64,000 nucleotides of DNA from Sipunculus nudus (taxonomy: Eukaryota; Annelida; Sipuncula; Golfingiida; Sipunculidae): assembly GCA_026874595.1 (NCBI GenBank), contig CM049315.1:69017916-69081915 (forward strand), given 5' to 3'. This document shows positions 1 to 12,642 of the stretch, one piece after another. The position numbers and the translations under genes are program-made. Each line of letters opens with the position of its first letter. The stretch's first letter is position 1. A model generated the notes under the pieces. That model did no database searches and was not told the DNA's origin. It saw only the letters and a list, made by a program, of their open reading frames with translations.

Positions 1-565
1 GGTTCATGCTGCTCGATCCCCGTTTTAGTTCTATAGAAGACAGAGTCCGTCTAGCACAGTAGACCGTGTGGCTCCTTATTTAAATCTAAACCCTTTCTTT
101 AATTTACGGAATAGGGCGCGGCCACCCCCGGAGCGTTTCTCTGACTTCTGCTTGGAAGATCAGTTCTAATGGTCACCAGATTTTCTTCGCAGATAAATTA
201 CTACCTTTAGACTGTCTTCTGAGTACATTTCCTGTCGTATATCCCTACCCTTATAAAACCCTGACCGCGCAAAAATCTCGAAACAACTCATTGCAGACTA
301 TAAAGTGGATGTCGCAAGTTGCATGTCCGGATTAGGGGTCTGCCGTCAGTGTACAAAACAAATCCTGAGTAAGCAGCTCACTCCACTTGCCCTTCAAAAC
401 TCCTCTCTGTTTTCTAACATCAGCTTCCTTTCTTTGACAGTAGAGAAATTCATGGTGTCCCAAGGTTCTGATTTCTATGACCACCTGTTCAGAACTGAGG
501 CCACTCATGGCTTGTTCCCATTTTAACTTCTTTGTTCCATGTAACCCTTTATTGCGCATTCTTGC
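1..565. other. 3' flank of the PLK4-like gene, otherwise unassigned
   Basis: No recognisable protein, RNA or repeat was found here. Short open frames on both strands have no family signature. The part next to position 565 is the probable 3' UTR of the minus-strand PLK4-like gene; the rest may be UTR or intergenic DNA. Confidence 0.4.
548..553 (-). promoter_or_regulatory. AATAAA polyadenylation signal of the PLK4-like gene
   Basis: TTTATT on the plus strand reads AATAAA on the minus strand, 12 bases after the TGA stop at 566-568. If used, the 3' UTR would be very short, with cleavage around 520-535. The motif is seen; its use is inferred. Confidence 0.5.
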
Positions 566-3500
566 TCAAGGCATAAGCGATGCATCAAGCTTGTCAACGA
601 CCTCTGGCAGCGCATCTAGTTTTTCTCTAACCTCCGAGGGGATTATGTCTTCGTTTGTGTATCTGGAACAAAAACAAAATATATTAAGTCTGTATTCATT
701 TACCATAGCGGTCTGTCGTCGAAAGAAAAGGCAACGTCGTCTCTGTTAATTAACCAATATTCAATACCATATCAGTAACTTATTTTAAATCTGTTTCCCT
801 ATTTACATTTGTCTGTTGAAGATAATTTCATGTTAATTTTCAATATTTACTACAAATGAACCTTGTTTTATGAGGATGTGTTTAACTGATTTATGAAATT
901 TTGTTTGAGTAACCTATATAACGATAAGGCACGTTATCACCCGGAAACAGGTACATCGTGCCAGATGCCGCACCATATAACGGTCCGTTTATAACGAGTT
1001 ATATCGGCCCTGTTCGTCCGTATCCGCCCGTTGGAGTGCACGGGTCAATTGAGTTTTAGATCAAGATAGTTATAACGTTTACAGTTAATAATATGCATGA
1101 AAGTTTGGTAACAAGATATGAACTTTTTTTATTCAGGTAACCGTGTCGGATCTAGGCCCTGTCGGTTTCGGGCTGACTTTCCTTACGCCTATTTGAAAGA
1201 GATGCAAATCAAAAGTTTATAACATAAAAAACATTGATTTTAGGAACATAAATTTCATTTAATTATCTGTACCTAAGGTCTTTTGGACACGGCAATGCAA
1301 TATTAGAATAAATAATACACGAACCTTGTGCAGAATCCTTCAGGACACTTGTACTTGATGACCTTAGACTCTGGTAGGACAAACAGTTCTGAGCCGTCAT
1401 TGAACTGGATCACAACTTCCTTGTTGGACCATTTAGTTCCCCAGCCAATGCCAGAGACGAATATTTTACACAAGATAGTTGGCACCGCGGCGCGTCTTGC
1501 GTTGAAGAATGGAGAAGCAGGTGTGGGTGATACTGGTGGCGTCCCCTGGTTTGACGTGAAGGAATCAGACGCCGCGTCCCTGGGTGCAGCAGACGACTGT
1601 TTGGTTCTTGGTGCCACCTGGGATTGCACTGGGCGGTCATCTTGGTCAAGCGCGGTCATCTCTCTCAGGGCAGACGGAAGTGACGGACAGTCTGTTGGCG
1701 TGCTACTTCTTGGTGAGGGTAATTGTGACAAAGAATGTGGCCCCAGATAGCCACGCGATGAATCTTTGCTGGTTTGGTAAAGCATGGCGGCCTCGGTGTT
1801 GTTATTATTTCGTGGTGAAGACACTGGACTGGACGGTTCCTCCTTGATCGGTGACAGCTTCCCTTTGGACTGATCTATACCGTCACATCCAGGACGTCTA
1901 TGAAATACAAATGAAAATACTAAATTAAAAACTATTATGATGTTAAACACACACACTGTCAGAATAAAAATTTTTCTTTCTCAGTGGAATGTGTCCTAAT
2001 GATGCAAAAGTTTGTTCAATGATTTCACACTGCGCAGAATCGGACTCACAGGAGTATAGTGTGATTATTGAAAAGGCGAACGTACTCAAAAAGACATATA
2101 TAGGCCTTCGATGAACATCAAGAATTCAGTGTCGCTCTTAATCATTATTTTCAGAATTCTGATTTTCTTTTTTTTTTATATAAACGAACATATCACAATT
2201 TTCTTAGTTAATCAACTCACCTTCCAAATACCACTGGAAAGCACTGTCCGCCTGGTTTGATGGTTTCGTTTTTCCCACTAGAGGTCAGCACATGCACAAA
2301 CTTCAGACATCTCTCCCGGCACTGATAGAACGAGAGTAATATATGTTTAATATGTTACTTTATAGTTGCATTATTTCATTTTTGTTAAATATCATATTAT
2401 ATATTACTCATAGAATAAAAATATACCGTTTTAAAGGTAGCTTAATAATTCTTTAATTATTGTTTACTTGAAATCTTGTGCTACATCAGCCCATAATTAT
2501 GTTTTCCTTTGTCGCAGCATTCTTGTGCAACCTTTAAAACAAATTAAAAAATGCGTTACATTCTGTAACAATAGTGGAAACATTACTTTTTTGTTTTACC
2601 TGTATGGAATATCGGTACAGCTTTCGATTTCTGGGAGTCATTTTCTGGTAGCTGGATACGGACTCCAACGTAAAAGAGCTTCCGTCGCCCAGGCTGATGC
2701 TCGTGACGTTATTACTATAGCGCACCTTGACGCCGTCATAAAACTCCACCTCAGAATCACAGTTTTCATTTTCCATCAGCATACACTTGGCCTGGTCAGT
2801 GTACATGGTCACTTTTGGTGTTCTCGATTTAACCAGTTCAACAAATCTACAAGAAAACGAACCTTAAAATTTAAAATCAGAAGCTCATAGAATAAATGGG
2901 GAATATGGTTTAGATATTTTTTTATCAGGGTCAGCTGGTTATGAGAAATTTTAACCGGCAGACATGTAATCACTGGTGATTGTGTCTGTAGAAAATCCAA
3001 AAGAGTTATAGTAAACCGGGTTGAATCAAGATGCTATTATCAGTTCTGCTCCACCACAACCCCACCTGATCCACCAACATAACTGCAATGATGGAGTCAT
3101 TGGTGGTCTTTGAATTTCACCTTAATTTAATGATTTAATTATTTGCTTTCTATTTTCTATCCTGCCCTTCGTTAACTATTGGTAGTTTAAAGTACAAAAA
3201 TATTTATGACACCTTTTCTAAATATTCAATGAATACAAAAACTCACCTTGCCGCATGCTGGTACTTCTTCCAGTATTTCTTGGGCAGCCTGTCGTGGCTG
3301 TACTCCCTGACGGGGCCTGCTGCAGGGCTGACTGGGCTGTCACTGACTGTCGTGTTGTCACACTGGGGCTGATAGACCTGAATCACGTGACCATCAGGGC
3401 TGATCTTCATCACATCTATCACGGTATCCAGGTTCTGTTTATTTCTGAGGATCTCCAAGTACACGCTGCAGTCCTTCGTGATCGTCATCTGTTGTAGAAC

Positions 3501-4039
3501 AAAATTGTAAAATGTTGTACGGAAATTATTTGCAAAATTTCAATGTGCTTTCAGTTACTAAAATATATCATAATTAGGACTAAATAAAGAAGAAGCTGGA
3601 ATATGGAATGCAGCCTTATATGAATATTAATCAATTTTTTTACTATCGTTCGCTTACCATTGTATTTCGTATTTTCTGACGTATAGGCTTCAGACGCGAG
3701 GTGTTCAGAGATGAAGGGGCACAATCGCTCGTCAAGTGATCACCTGTGACGTCACTCACAGACTTGGCGCTCTCCCTACTTTGGTCTCTCTGGACTGCAC
3801 TCTCCCCGGTGACATTCTTGGAATAACTTGTAGACTGGGTATTCGGACATTCTTGTAAATTCTTCGTAATGTCGCCTTCACTGGGATTACAGATCTGAAA
3901 AGTAATTACATTTTTTTGTTGTTAAATGTTAAATTCTTGATAACAGTAAAATAAATTACCCCATATGTAATCAAATGAGATAGGTATCGAAATAATAAAA
4001 TGTTTTAAAGTTAATTCGTACCATGCTGAAAGCACCCAT
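566..4039 (-). CDS. PLK4-like: Polo-like kinase 4 (PLK4/SAK)-like polo-box protein; kinase domain not found
   Basis: PLK4 controls centriole duplication. Its C-terminal half holds two cryptic polo boxes (PB1-PB2, for dimerisation and centriolar targeting) and a third polo box (PB3). Seven minus-strand exons fit GT-AG rules and phase exactly: 4039-4022, 3894-3658, 3488-3247, 2846-2600, 2321-2221, 1897-1325 and 662-566. They total 1515 nt, or 504 residues plus TGA. In order they hold a short linker ending LKPIRQKIRN, PB1-PB2 with YSHDRLPKKYWKKYQ and TPKVTMYTDQAKC (about residues 86-282), a Ser/Pro-rich linker, and PB3 with GWGTKWSNKEVVIQFNDGS then YTNEDIIPSEVREKL (about 410-500). Animal PLK4 is roughly 900-1000 residues with an N-terminal kinase; none is visible here or upstream. 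The 18-nt first exon (MGAFSM, donor gtacga) is the weakest part. Either this is a kinase-less paralogue, or kinase exons lie outside the window or were lost. Confidence 0.85.
663..1324 (-). other. Last intron of the PLK4-like gene
   Basis: The donor (AAG then gttcgt) and the acceptor (tgttccag) join codon AG to A, giving Arg at the PB3 exon junction. The intron holds a GC-richer patch at about 920-1170 unlike its AT-rich surroundings, possibly an old small repeat; no family was recognised. Confidence 0.7.
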
Positions 4040-4180
4040 TTTATTTTTCGATAGTTTGGTAACTTTATCTTTGTATCGTGTAATCTTTGTAATTCTGAAA
4101 TAATTACTGATGCATTATTTTGTTTTACACTGAGAGAGTCACAGTGAACGACTGATGACGTCCAACGGGACCCGGCGTGT

Positions 4181-4187
4181 ATTTATA
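4181..4187 (-). promoter_or_regulatory. TATA box, candidate promoter of the PLK4-like gene
   Basis: ATTTATA on the plus strand reads TATAAAT on the minus strand. It predicts transcription starting near 4150, about 110 bases before the ATG at 4039-4037. Upstream lie a palindromic CACGTG E-box (4201-4206) and an ACGTCAC half-CRE-like site (4213-4219). A TATA box here would make the short MGAFSM exon a true first coding exon. Motifs are seen; promoter activity is inferred. Confidence 0.45.
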
Positions 4188-4219
4188 GCGTTCACAGGGT
4201 CACGTGATTTACTACGTCA

Positions 4220-5051
4220 CACCAGGACCTGCCCATTCATGATTGATCATCCTGGTCACCAGACCGTGACCGGTAATCACTGGTGGGTAGCAGGCAATAT
4301 CGATACTCACATTAAGTCGTGTATCATAATAATTAACCTGATAATTAATTAATACAATTTCTCTTATGTGCCTTTATGAGAGTATTGATTAGGATTTCAT
4401 CACTTGTTTATTGTGAGAACAATTTAAGAGAATTAACCCTATATTGTAATATTGTCTGAGTTACCATTAAATTACAATGTATTAAATCAAAGTAGGATAT
4501 CACATTGGATCAGGAAAGAGAGAACATTGAAATACCAGTTGAAATCATACTCGCTGCAAGCATACACATTTACATGCAACACTGAGTATTCAGAATTAAG
4601 TTAATAACCATGAATGTTGAGAGATAAGAAAGTCGTTGGATTGAAGAATTGAGTTTTTGTATGCAGAAAAGATTCAGTACCATATCAAACAATATATTGA
4701 TATTATCTATATTTAAAATAAAAACATATTTACGAACACCAAAAAGAAATCGAAAGAGTCATTAACTGATGTGAACACGAGAAACCGTTTCAGCTGCCAT
4801 TTATCTGTAGTTCACTCTTAATTTGATGGTGTCATTGTTTACAAAAAAATACACATATACACACACTAATCCAGCATGTTTCTCTGTTAAGAGAATATAC
4901 CAAAATAGCCGCCTGACCGTGGCCTCGCTCAAGCGTGACATTAATGTCAAAAGTAAGTCTCGAAGGGTGATGGTTCGTCTAATGTAGACAATAAAATATC
5001 GTTTGAAGCTAAGAAATAGAACAATAAGCGCTTAATATAGAAAAATACAGC
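4220..5051. other. Unassigned AT-rich intergenic sequence
   Basis: No coding, RNA or repeat signature was recognised between the candidate PLK4-like promoter and the L1 copy A insertion. Any kinase exons of a longer PLK4 gene would have to lie here or further right; none was seen. Confidence 0.4.
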
Positions 5052-5067
5052 CGGAATTCTGCATCTT
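5052..5067. repeat. Target-site duplication, left copy, of L1 copy A
   Basis: The 16 bases CGGAATTCTGCATCTT are repeated perfectly at 13677-13692. They bracket the LINE and directly abut its poly(A) tail, which reads as poly(T) on the plus strand. This fixes both ends of the insertion. Confidence 0.85.
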
Positions 5068-5256
5068 TTTTTTTTTTTATTATAAACATGTTACATATAG
5101 CAAAGTACATTATACAACATGACAGTGTAATGACAGTGACAATAGATACATACATACAAATACAAATGACAAGGTAAATTACAAAAGTAAAAATGTTCTT
5201 GTGATTTGAAATGTGGGGTACATATTTTGTTTTCTTTATACTGCATTATTCGTTTC

Positions 5257-8200
5257 CTATGTGTATGGTTTGAAAGTTTTCCACTTTTGAATATATGTCA
5301 CAATTTTACCTTTCGTCCTTGCAATATGTTCTTCAATTTTATAAATTTGTGTGACATATGTTTTATACACAGAGAATACTGGTAATTTCCCTCTACATTT
5401 ACATGTATATATATAATGTTTTAGTAACAGTAAAAGAGTATCCAGTAAGCTGTCGCCTGTGGTGTTGAGTATTAATATTGTTTCTGTTAATGTATTACTT
5501 AAGTTTAAAAGTTGTTCCAGGTCTTTTAACCAGCTCTTAAATGTTACTAATAAATTATGGGTTACCTCACAGCGATAAAATATATGTAAGTAAGTTTCTT
5601 TTTCCTTTTCACAAAAAGAACAAAGTTCACTTTGGCTTATTTTCAGTTTGTAAAGAAGTGGATTAAGTGGTAAAATCCTATGTAATAATTTAAATTGAAA
5701 GATTCTTAGTTTTTCTGAAATAGTAATCATGACAATATTCTTGAATGCCTTAAAGATATTTTCTTCATTTAGTAAACTTAATTCACCAATTCATTTCTTT
5801 GTTTGCTTTTCTGGTTTCACGTAGATAGATTCAATTACATTTAAATATACATACCGTGCCGTGTTTTTCTTATTTATTATTTTGTCCATGGTATATTCTT
5901 GTGCTTCTAGACTAGGGTTATTTTTTATCTCTTTTTTCCAACAAGTTGGAATTGCGTTCACTAAACTTGCATATTTTATAAAGTTTGTACTAACTTTGTA
6001 TTTGCTAATGAATTCTTTATATGTGAAAAATGCTATATAATTACCCGATTTTTTTGTTATGTCAGAAAGAGTGTTGATGCCTGCAGTATGTAATTTCTTA
6101 TAAAAAATTACTTTATCTTTAACCTTTATATGAGTGTTATACCTTAATGTTTGTGATTGAATTTCGTCTGATTTAACTGTCTTGTTAAAATTATATTTGC
6201 ACCAATGGTGAAGCAGATCTTTCCAGAATGGATCACATGAGTCACTAAAGCTCTGTATGTCATGTTCTTTCAAATTACATTTAAAAATAATTGAACAGAG
6301 GGTTTAAATTGTACGTTAATAATCTGTCTCCATCCATCTTCTAAAGGGCCACTGAGGAACTGTTTAACCCATGAAATTTTTAAAGATTGCAGGTTAGATG
6401 GAAGATGAATCATATTGAGCCCTCCTTTATTTCTTGGTGCAATGATTGTAGATCTTTTAACTTTGTCTGGCCGGTTGTTCCAGATAAATTTAAATATTAA
6501 TTTTTTCAATCTCTTTAATGTAATTGATTAAAGGACTTGGTAGGACTAAGAATAAATAGGTTAATTGAGAGATTATAAGTGTTTTTACAATAGTTATTCT
6601 ACCTAAAAGAGACATCATTCTGTTACTCCAAGTATTAAATATAACTTTAATCTTACTGAGGATTTCTTTATAGTTGATCTCTATCATTTTTTTTCCATTC
6701 TTGGTGAATATAGATTCCTAAGCTTTTTACAGGATTGGTACACCAATGTAAACCTAGATTTTTTATGGTATCTTGGTTTTGTGCATTAGCAGTTATTGGC
6801 ATTATTATTGTTTTTTTCTATATTTACATTGAGTCCAGATATTTGTTCAAAATCAGAGAATACTTTTAAGGTTTCTTGTACTGACAGAGGCCCCCCTGTT
6901 AAGGTTAGAACTGTATCATCGGCATATTGTATGATTTTATGTTCCTTCTGATTTATTGTTACTCCTTTTATGTTACGGTTGTTCCTTATTTCCGTTGCTA
7001 ATGTTTCTGCTGCCTAAATAAAGAGGTAAGGGGAAATGGGGCAACCCTGTCTTACACCTATGGTAACTGGAAAGAATTCTGTTGCCCAGCCTCTGTTTAA
7101 TACACAACTGTGAATGTTGCTGTACAATAAATTAATCCACCTCCTAAATTTAGTTCCAAAGTTGAGTATTTGAAGAGTGTTTTGAATATAAGGCCATTCT
7201 GATTGGTCAAAAGCTTTTTCAAAATCTACTGATAGTAAATAACCGCCTTTATTAAATTCTTTTAAATAAGAGATTATGCCTGTAATTTTAATAATATTTT
7301 CTCCAATATACCTATTTTTCATGAATCCAGTTTGCTCGGAGTGTATTAAGGATGGTAAAACTAATTTAAGTTTGTTAGCTAATGATTTTGCTACTATTTT
7401 ATAGTCTGTATTCAGAAGAGAGAGAGGGCGCCAGTTTTTCAAATAAAGTTGGTCTTTTCCTTTCTTGGGAATGAGGCATATAACTCCTTGACGCATAGTT
7501 ATAGGAAGACAATCTGTTTCAAAGGAATAATTAATAGCATTTATAAGGTATTCTTTTACATCCCCCCAGAATGTTTTGTAGAACTCAACTGGGAATCCAT
7601 CGGGACCTGGCGTATTATTGAGAGACATTTAATCAATTGTAGATTTAAAATCTTCCTCTTTAAATTCTTCTTCACATAATTCCTTTTCATCTTCATTCAG
7701 AGTTTTAAGATATTCTGGTGAAAGAAAATTTCTATTTGAGCTATTGAGCTTTTCTCTAACTGTATATAGTTTTTTATAAAATCGTATTTGTTCTTTTAAA
7801 ATGTCTTTGTGTTCTGATAATAGTTCACCATGTTGATCTTTAAGTTTTAGTATGGATTTTTGATTGTAATTTCTTTTTTCCAAATTGAGAAAGTATTTAG
7901 ATGGTTTGTCTCCGTCTGAGAACCATTTGGTTCTACATCTCACTATTGCCCCTCTGGTTTTTTTCTTCTATTCATTGTCTATGTTTGTTCACTGCTTCCT
8001 CCCAATTTTCTCTGTCTTAAGCATCACCTGTTGTATTGAATAAATTTTGTAAGTTGTGAATTATCTTTTCTAAATGTTTCATTTTTTGTGATTTTAATTT
8101 TTTTTTGTATACTGCATAAGCTATAGTTTCACCTCTTATTTGACATTTTAAGTTGTCCTACAGTAGTGTTGGATTTGTCTCTTTATTATTAAGAACTGTT

Positions 8201-9015
8201 GTTTTTATACACTCTTTTACTGTTAATATATAAGTATCATCGTTTAACAGTGAGCAGTTTAGTTTCCAAAAGCCTGGTCCATGCTTGTGTTCTGGTTTTA
8301 TAATACTTATAGTGATTAGTGAATGGTCACTTTTATATCCAGCTTCAATTCCAGACTGACTAATGCTGTTGATTAAGCTATCGTTAACTAGAAAGTAATC
8401 CAATCTTCAAAACACTGGATCAGGTCGGTATCTGTGCCATGTATATTCCAAACTATTAGGATGTTGAAGTCTCCAGATTTCAGATAATTGTTCCAGTTCT
8501 ATCCAATGATTTATAACTTGTCTAGATTTAGAATGGTTATTAGAATTTCCTCCTTTTTTATCTAATGCTGGATTTAATGTTAAATTGAAGTCTCCTCCTA
8601 TTATTATATTACCTGTACCATGATGATTTACAGTATTAATTTAATCCTCAAAATAATTAGGGTCATCTTTATTAGGTGCGTAAATGTTTACTAAGGTTAG
8701 GTCGTGTTCACCCATTGTTGTATTAATAATCAAATATCGTCCAAGACTATCATTAATTACCTCTTTAACCTGAATGTCTGACCTGTTTTTAATTAGTGTG
8801 CATACCCACTTTGCTTGGTTGGTGCCGTGGCTAAAATATATATGGTTACCCCATTCTGTTTTCCATCTATTTACACAATCTTTTGTGCTGTGAGTTTCTT
8901 GTAAAAATATGATAGAACTTTCTTTCCTATTCAACCAATGAAAAACTTCTCTTCTTTTTGGGTAACTTGCTAGACCTCTAGCATTAAGTGATATTATCTG
9001 ACAAATATTGGTCAT
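5257..9015 (-). pseudogene. L1 ORF2 (endonuclease and reverse transcriptase), copy A, broken
   Basis: The ORF starts at ATG 9015-9013 and is about 1,250 codons long, the usual L1 ORF2 size. The APE endonuclease runs about 9015-8160 (LNARGLASYPKRREVF, FLQETHS, then the SDH motif in YKSDHSLI). Reverse transcriptase runs about 7630-6500 (NTPGPDGFPVEFYK, SVDFEKAF, GVRQGCPISPYLF, and YADD at 6926-6915). The C-terminal end has the cysteine-rich CSFCEKEKETYLHIFYRC motif. In-frame stops and frameshifts break it into at least eight pieces, for example after SPYLFI and near 8640, 7943 and 6490. Not functional. Confidence 0.85.
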
Positions 9016-10800
9016 AAAAGATTATATTGATTAGTTTTTCTGTACTGGCAGAAGTGCCAGTATTTATGAATACCCTTGCGTTTGTTAATGTACCTACAAT
9101 ATATACAACACATACAATAAACATGTAAAGATACATAGAATACACTACATAATATAAACAATGACATAAACATCAGAAAAATAAGCTTACCGGTTATGAC
9201 AAGTAATAAGTTCTGCTACAAATCTAACAGAAAGAGTACCTGTCTAGTGCTGAGTGCTGACTACTAATCAGTAGAGCTCTGTACATTATCATTGAAAACT
9301 TTATATTAAATAGTGAAAGTGAACTGTAATTCATCTAGATAGCATCTTGAGAAGATTTTCCTCCCAAGGATGTCTAACACAATAGCACATGTTATATCAC
9401 AAAAAGTGTCTTCAACTTTAACCCAATCATTACACTAATGATGTATAATTGACCAAATCTTATCTTTTGTATTACTACTCTTTAATAAGTTAATACTGAC
9501 ATTGTGACTGGTATCACATGATACTATAATTTAAATTAATAATGAAATTGGTTGTAATCAAAATAGTAGTAATATTAATTAAGCCTAATCCGACTAGTAA
9601 ATTTGTGTTCATGATATTATAGAGTATAAAAGTAATAGAGTTAAATACAAAATTTTCCCCAAACTTTAATACCTCCTTTCAACTAGGTCATCAACGAGCA
9701 TGAAATATCCATGTTTGACTGGTCTATTTTCCATTCCAGAAAGTCTTTAGGTCTGTATGTATTAAAATCTGTACGAAGTTCTCATAGATATCAATACAGT
9801 TACTACAGACAATAACATAGTTATGGTACAACTGAATCTGGAGAACCTGTTTTCCTTTTGGAGGGTGGTGTGTGTACTAATATATAGTTAGTAAGAGTTG
9901 CAGAAAAAAATTCCTATTTTTTTTACGCATCAATGCAGTAGTAACAAAAATTACAATAATAATAAACACTGCTGTGGGTGATAGATATATGTCAAAACAG
10001 TTATTACTTTTTTCCACACTAATACCTGTATTAACTAGAGTAAAACAGACAATCTTATAAGCATCTAAACATGTCTGGGCTATGCCTTCAGAATGCCTAG
10101 AGTGATGCTCAACCAACTGTCAATTAACATTAAATTGATGATCGATAACAATTTACTTATAATGATTGAAAGTTTAGATCGGAAGAAAATAAATAAGAGT
10201 TGGAATTATTAGCAGCAATGATCTATCCACTATTGATAAGTATTTATTTATTAACATATCTTCATCCTAACCAAAACATTCTTTTGGCAAGTACTTGTTT
10301 CACACTAAATCTAAAGAGTGACATCCACAGTAGCATGCATACATACTTTTAACAATACTTAGGAAGTGGAACCTATTTAAAAAAAAAATAACAGGAGCAT
10401 TAATAAAACTTCTTTTGCAATGATTCAGACCTACTTGTAGTGGTCAAGTAACTAGTCACCTGCAAGTAAGGAGCCTGGAAAGGGGACCTGTCAATTGCTT
10501 GGTATTTTCAAAAGCTTCAAAGATATAGCCAGCCAAAACATTGATGGCTACTCATGCAGGTACACACCGGCTCTATTGTTCTAAAAGATAAAATTGAGGT
10601 AGACCATGTGAAGTAAACAAAACTTGGGTTGCATTTCACAGTTCTTTACGAACTATATTAAAAAATATTACATCGTCACTTTTGGTGAAAGCAGAAAGGA
10701 AAATTAAATTCAAAGAGCATTTGGGTGCTTTTAAACACTCCTTTGTAGTAATTAGTATATTGGCTGTTACTTCTTGTATAATACAATAATAGTTAGACCT
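9016..10800. other. L1 copy A inter-ORF spacer, unassigned part
   Basis: AT-rich sequence without a recognisable coding region lies upstream of ORF2. It may be native L1 spacer or part of a nested insertion together with the adjacent minisatellite. One small open frame at 9877-10116 (minus) has a hydrophobic stretch but no known family. Confidence 0.35.
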
Positions 10801-12120
10801 TAAGTGTTGTCATGAATATCAATAATATCAGTAAAAGTCATGTGACATGTTAACATATAATAAATAGTAATAAAATAAAAATTTTAAGTTCAAAGAACAC
10901 ATCTTTGGAATGTTGACTGTACACAGCTTATGTAACAAACAACTGTTAGTCCTGGAGCATTGTCATGAATATCATTGATATCTGACATATAAATGGTATG
11001 TTAATTGTTAACATATGATAATGGATAGTACATGATTAAAAAAATTGAAAAATCGATAGACCTGGTGTGTTGTCATGAATATCATTGATAATTGATATCT
11101 GTCATATAAAAGTCACATTAAATGTTAACATTAGGTTATAGATAAAAGTAAAATGATTTAACGTCTAGGAACACACCTGTGGAGATGTTGACTGCAAATG
11201 GCTTATGTAATAAAGCAGGGGTTAGTCCGAGCGAGTAGTCATGAATATCAGAAGTATCTGACATATATATGATATACTGAATGTGAACATATAATAGTGA
11301 ATGGTTGAAAACAAAAATTCAAGGAGCACACATTTGGAGATGCTGATTGGTAACAGCTTTGTAATAAACAACTGGTAGTCCTGGAGTGTTGTCTTGAATA
11401 TCTTAATATCTGGCATATAATTGGTATGTTGAATGTTAACATATGATGATGCCTAATACAAGATTTAAATTTGACCTAAAAAAAGGAACACACCCTGGGT
11501 GTTGTCCACTGCTAACAGCTAATATAACAAAAAAATGGTTGGTCTTGGACATAGAAGAGTTATTGTGAATATCTGACATATGAATGATATGTTGAATGTT
11601 AACATAGGATTTTGAATAATAGAAGAAAATAAGGATTATTTAACTTCAAGGAACACATCTTCAGGGAAGTTAGTAATTACCAGCTTTTTCAATAAAACAA
11701 TGGATAATCTGGTGTGTTGTCATGAATTTCATTAATAATCTGACATACAAATCAAATGACCTATTAAATATAAACATATGATAATGGCCAGCAGAAGAAA
11801 GTTAATTTAACTACAAAGAATACAACTTTAGGGATGTTGACTGATACAAGCAACGAGTAGTCTTGAACTTAGTGTTATCGGGAATGTCATTAATATCTGA
11901 CATATAACCGTGATACTGGATGTTAACATAGGATATCAAAACTTAGAGAATTAAACAGAAATTTGACCTCAAAAGGATATTTATTTTTGGTATTAACCAG
12001 TATGTTCGCTGGTAACCAAAGATTATGCAGAAAAAAAGCGAAGGGTAGTCATGGAGTGTTATCATGAATATCATTTATACGTGAAATATAAATGGTGTAT
12101 GGAATGTTAACATATGATAG
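10801..12120. repeat. Degenerate minisatellite, about nine ~155-bp units
   Basis: Each unit carries a TCATGAATATCATTGATATC-like core, then CTGACATATAAATGG-like and ATGTTAACATATGATAATG-like blocks. Cores start near 10811, 10963, 11073, 11239, 11391, 11561, 11719, 11876 and 12061, so spacing is 110-190 bases. A second conserved block (GGAATGTTGACTG-like) precedes many cores. The array lies inside the LINE between ORF1 and ORF2. Confidence 0.75.
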
Positions 12121-12296
12121 TGTTAACACTGAAGTGGAACCAGAATTCTCAACTAGTGTATATAGCATATGATATAACATGCGGTAACGGAGAACATTTT
12201 TTTTTAAACAACGTCATACGGAAATTAGCCTAGTAAATATTATGTTGCCTACTAGAGTTTAGAGGCATATAAATTACAACTTACATCTGACAGTTT

Positions 12297-12318
12297 TTTT
12301 TTTTTGTTTTTTTTTTAT
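12297..12318 (-). other. Internal A-rich tract after ORF1 of L1 copy A
   Basis: The plus strand reads poly(T) interrupted by G, a minus-strand A-rich tract resembling a retrotransposed tail. It lies about 330 bases after the ORF1 stop. It could be the 3' end of a nested, ORF1-bearing retrocopy, or an A-rich linker. No matching duplication was found next to it. Confidence 0.4.
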
Positions 12319-12642
12319 GACAAGTCCCATTGGAGTACTATTGCGTTTTGGATGGCAACATTCTGACAGGAGTCTCAAGGTACGCACTGGGCGATAAAAG
12401 ATATCCGCAGTTTCATCGGGTCTCGCCTAGCCATAAAATAAGTCTGGCTCCCTGATCCCTGTAATGTATGCTCTAATTTTGGGGAGATGAGGACTTGTCT
12501 ATTCCTGGGGCTCGGTCTCGGCACTCTTGCACCCCTGGTGGCTTGTCAAGTGCAAACCAGCAGGCCGCGGTTCGACCACGTGTGTTGCGTTGTGATAGGG
12601 TGAAGCTACCGTCGACCCCCAATACAGAGGCGTCTAATCTTA

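Noticed and set aside
305-749. Overlapping short open frames on both strands
   Set aside because: No domain or codon pattern; the region holds the last PLK4-like exon and its UTR, which explain the openness.
1328-1847. Plus-strand open frames of 140 and 87 codons
   Set aside because: They are antisense shadows of the minus-strand PLK4-like exon 1325-1897, whose splice sites and family match are far stronger.
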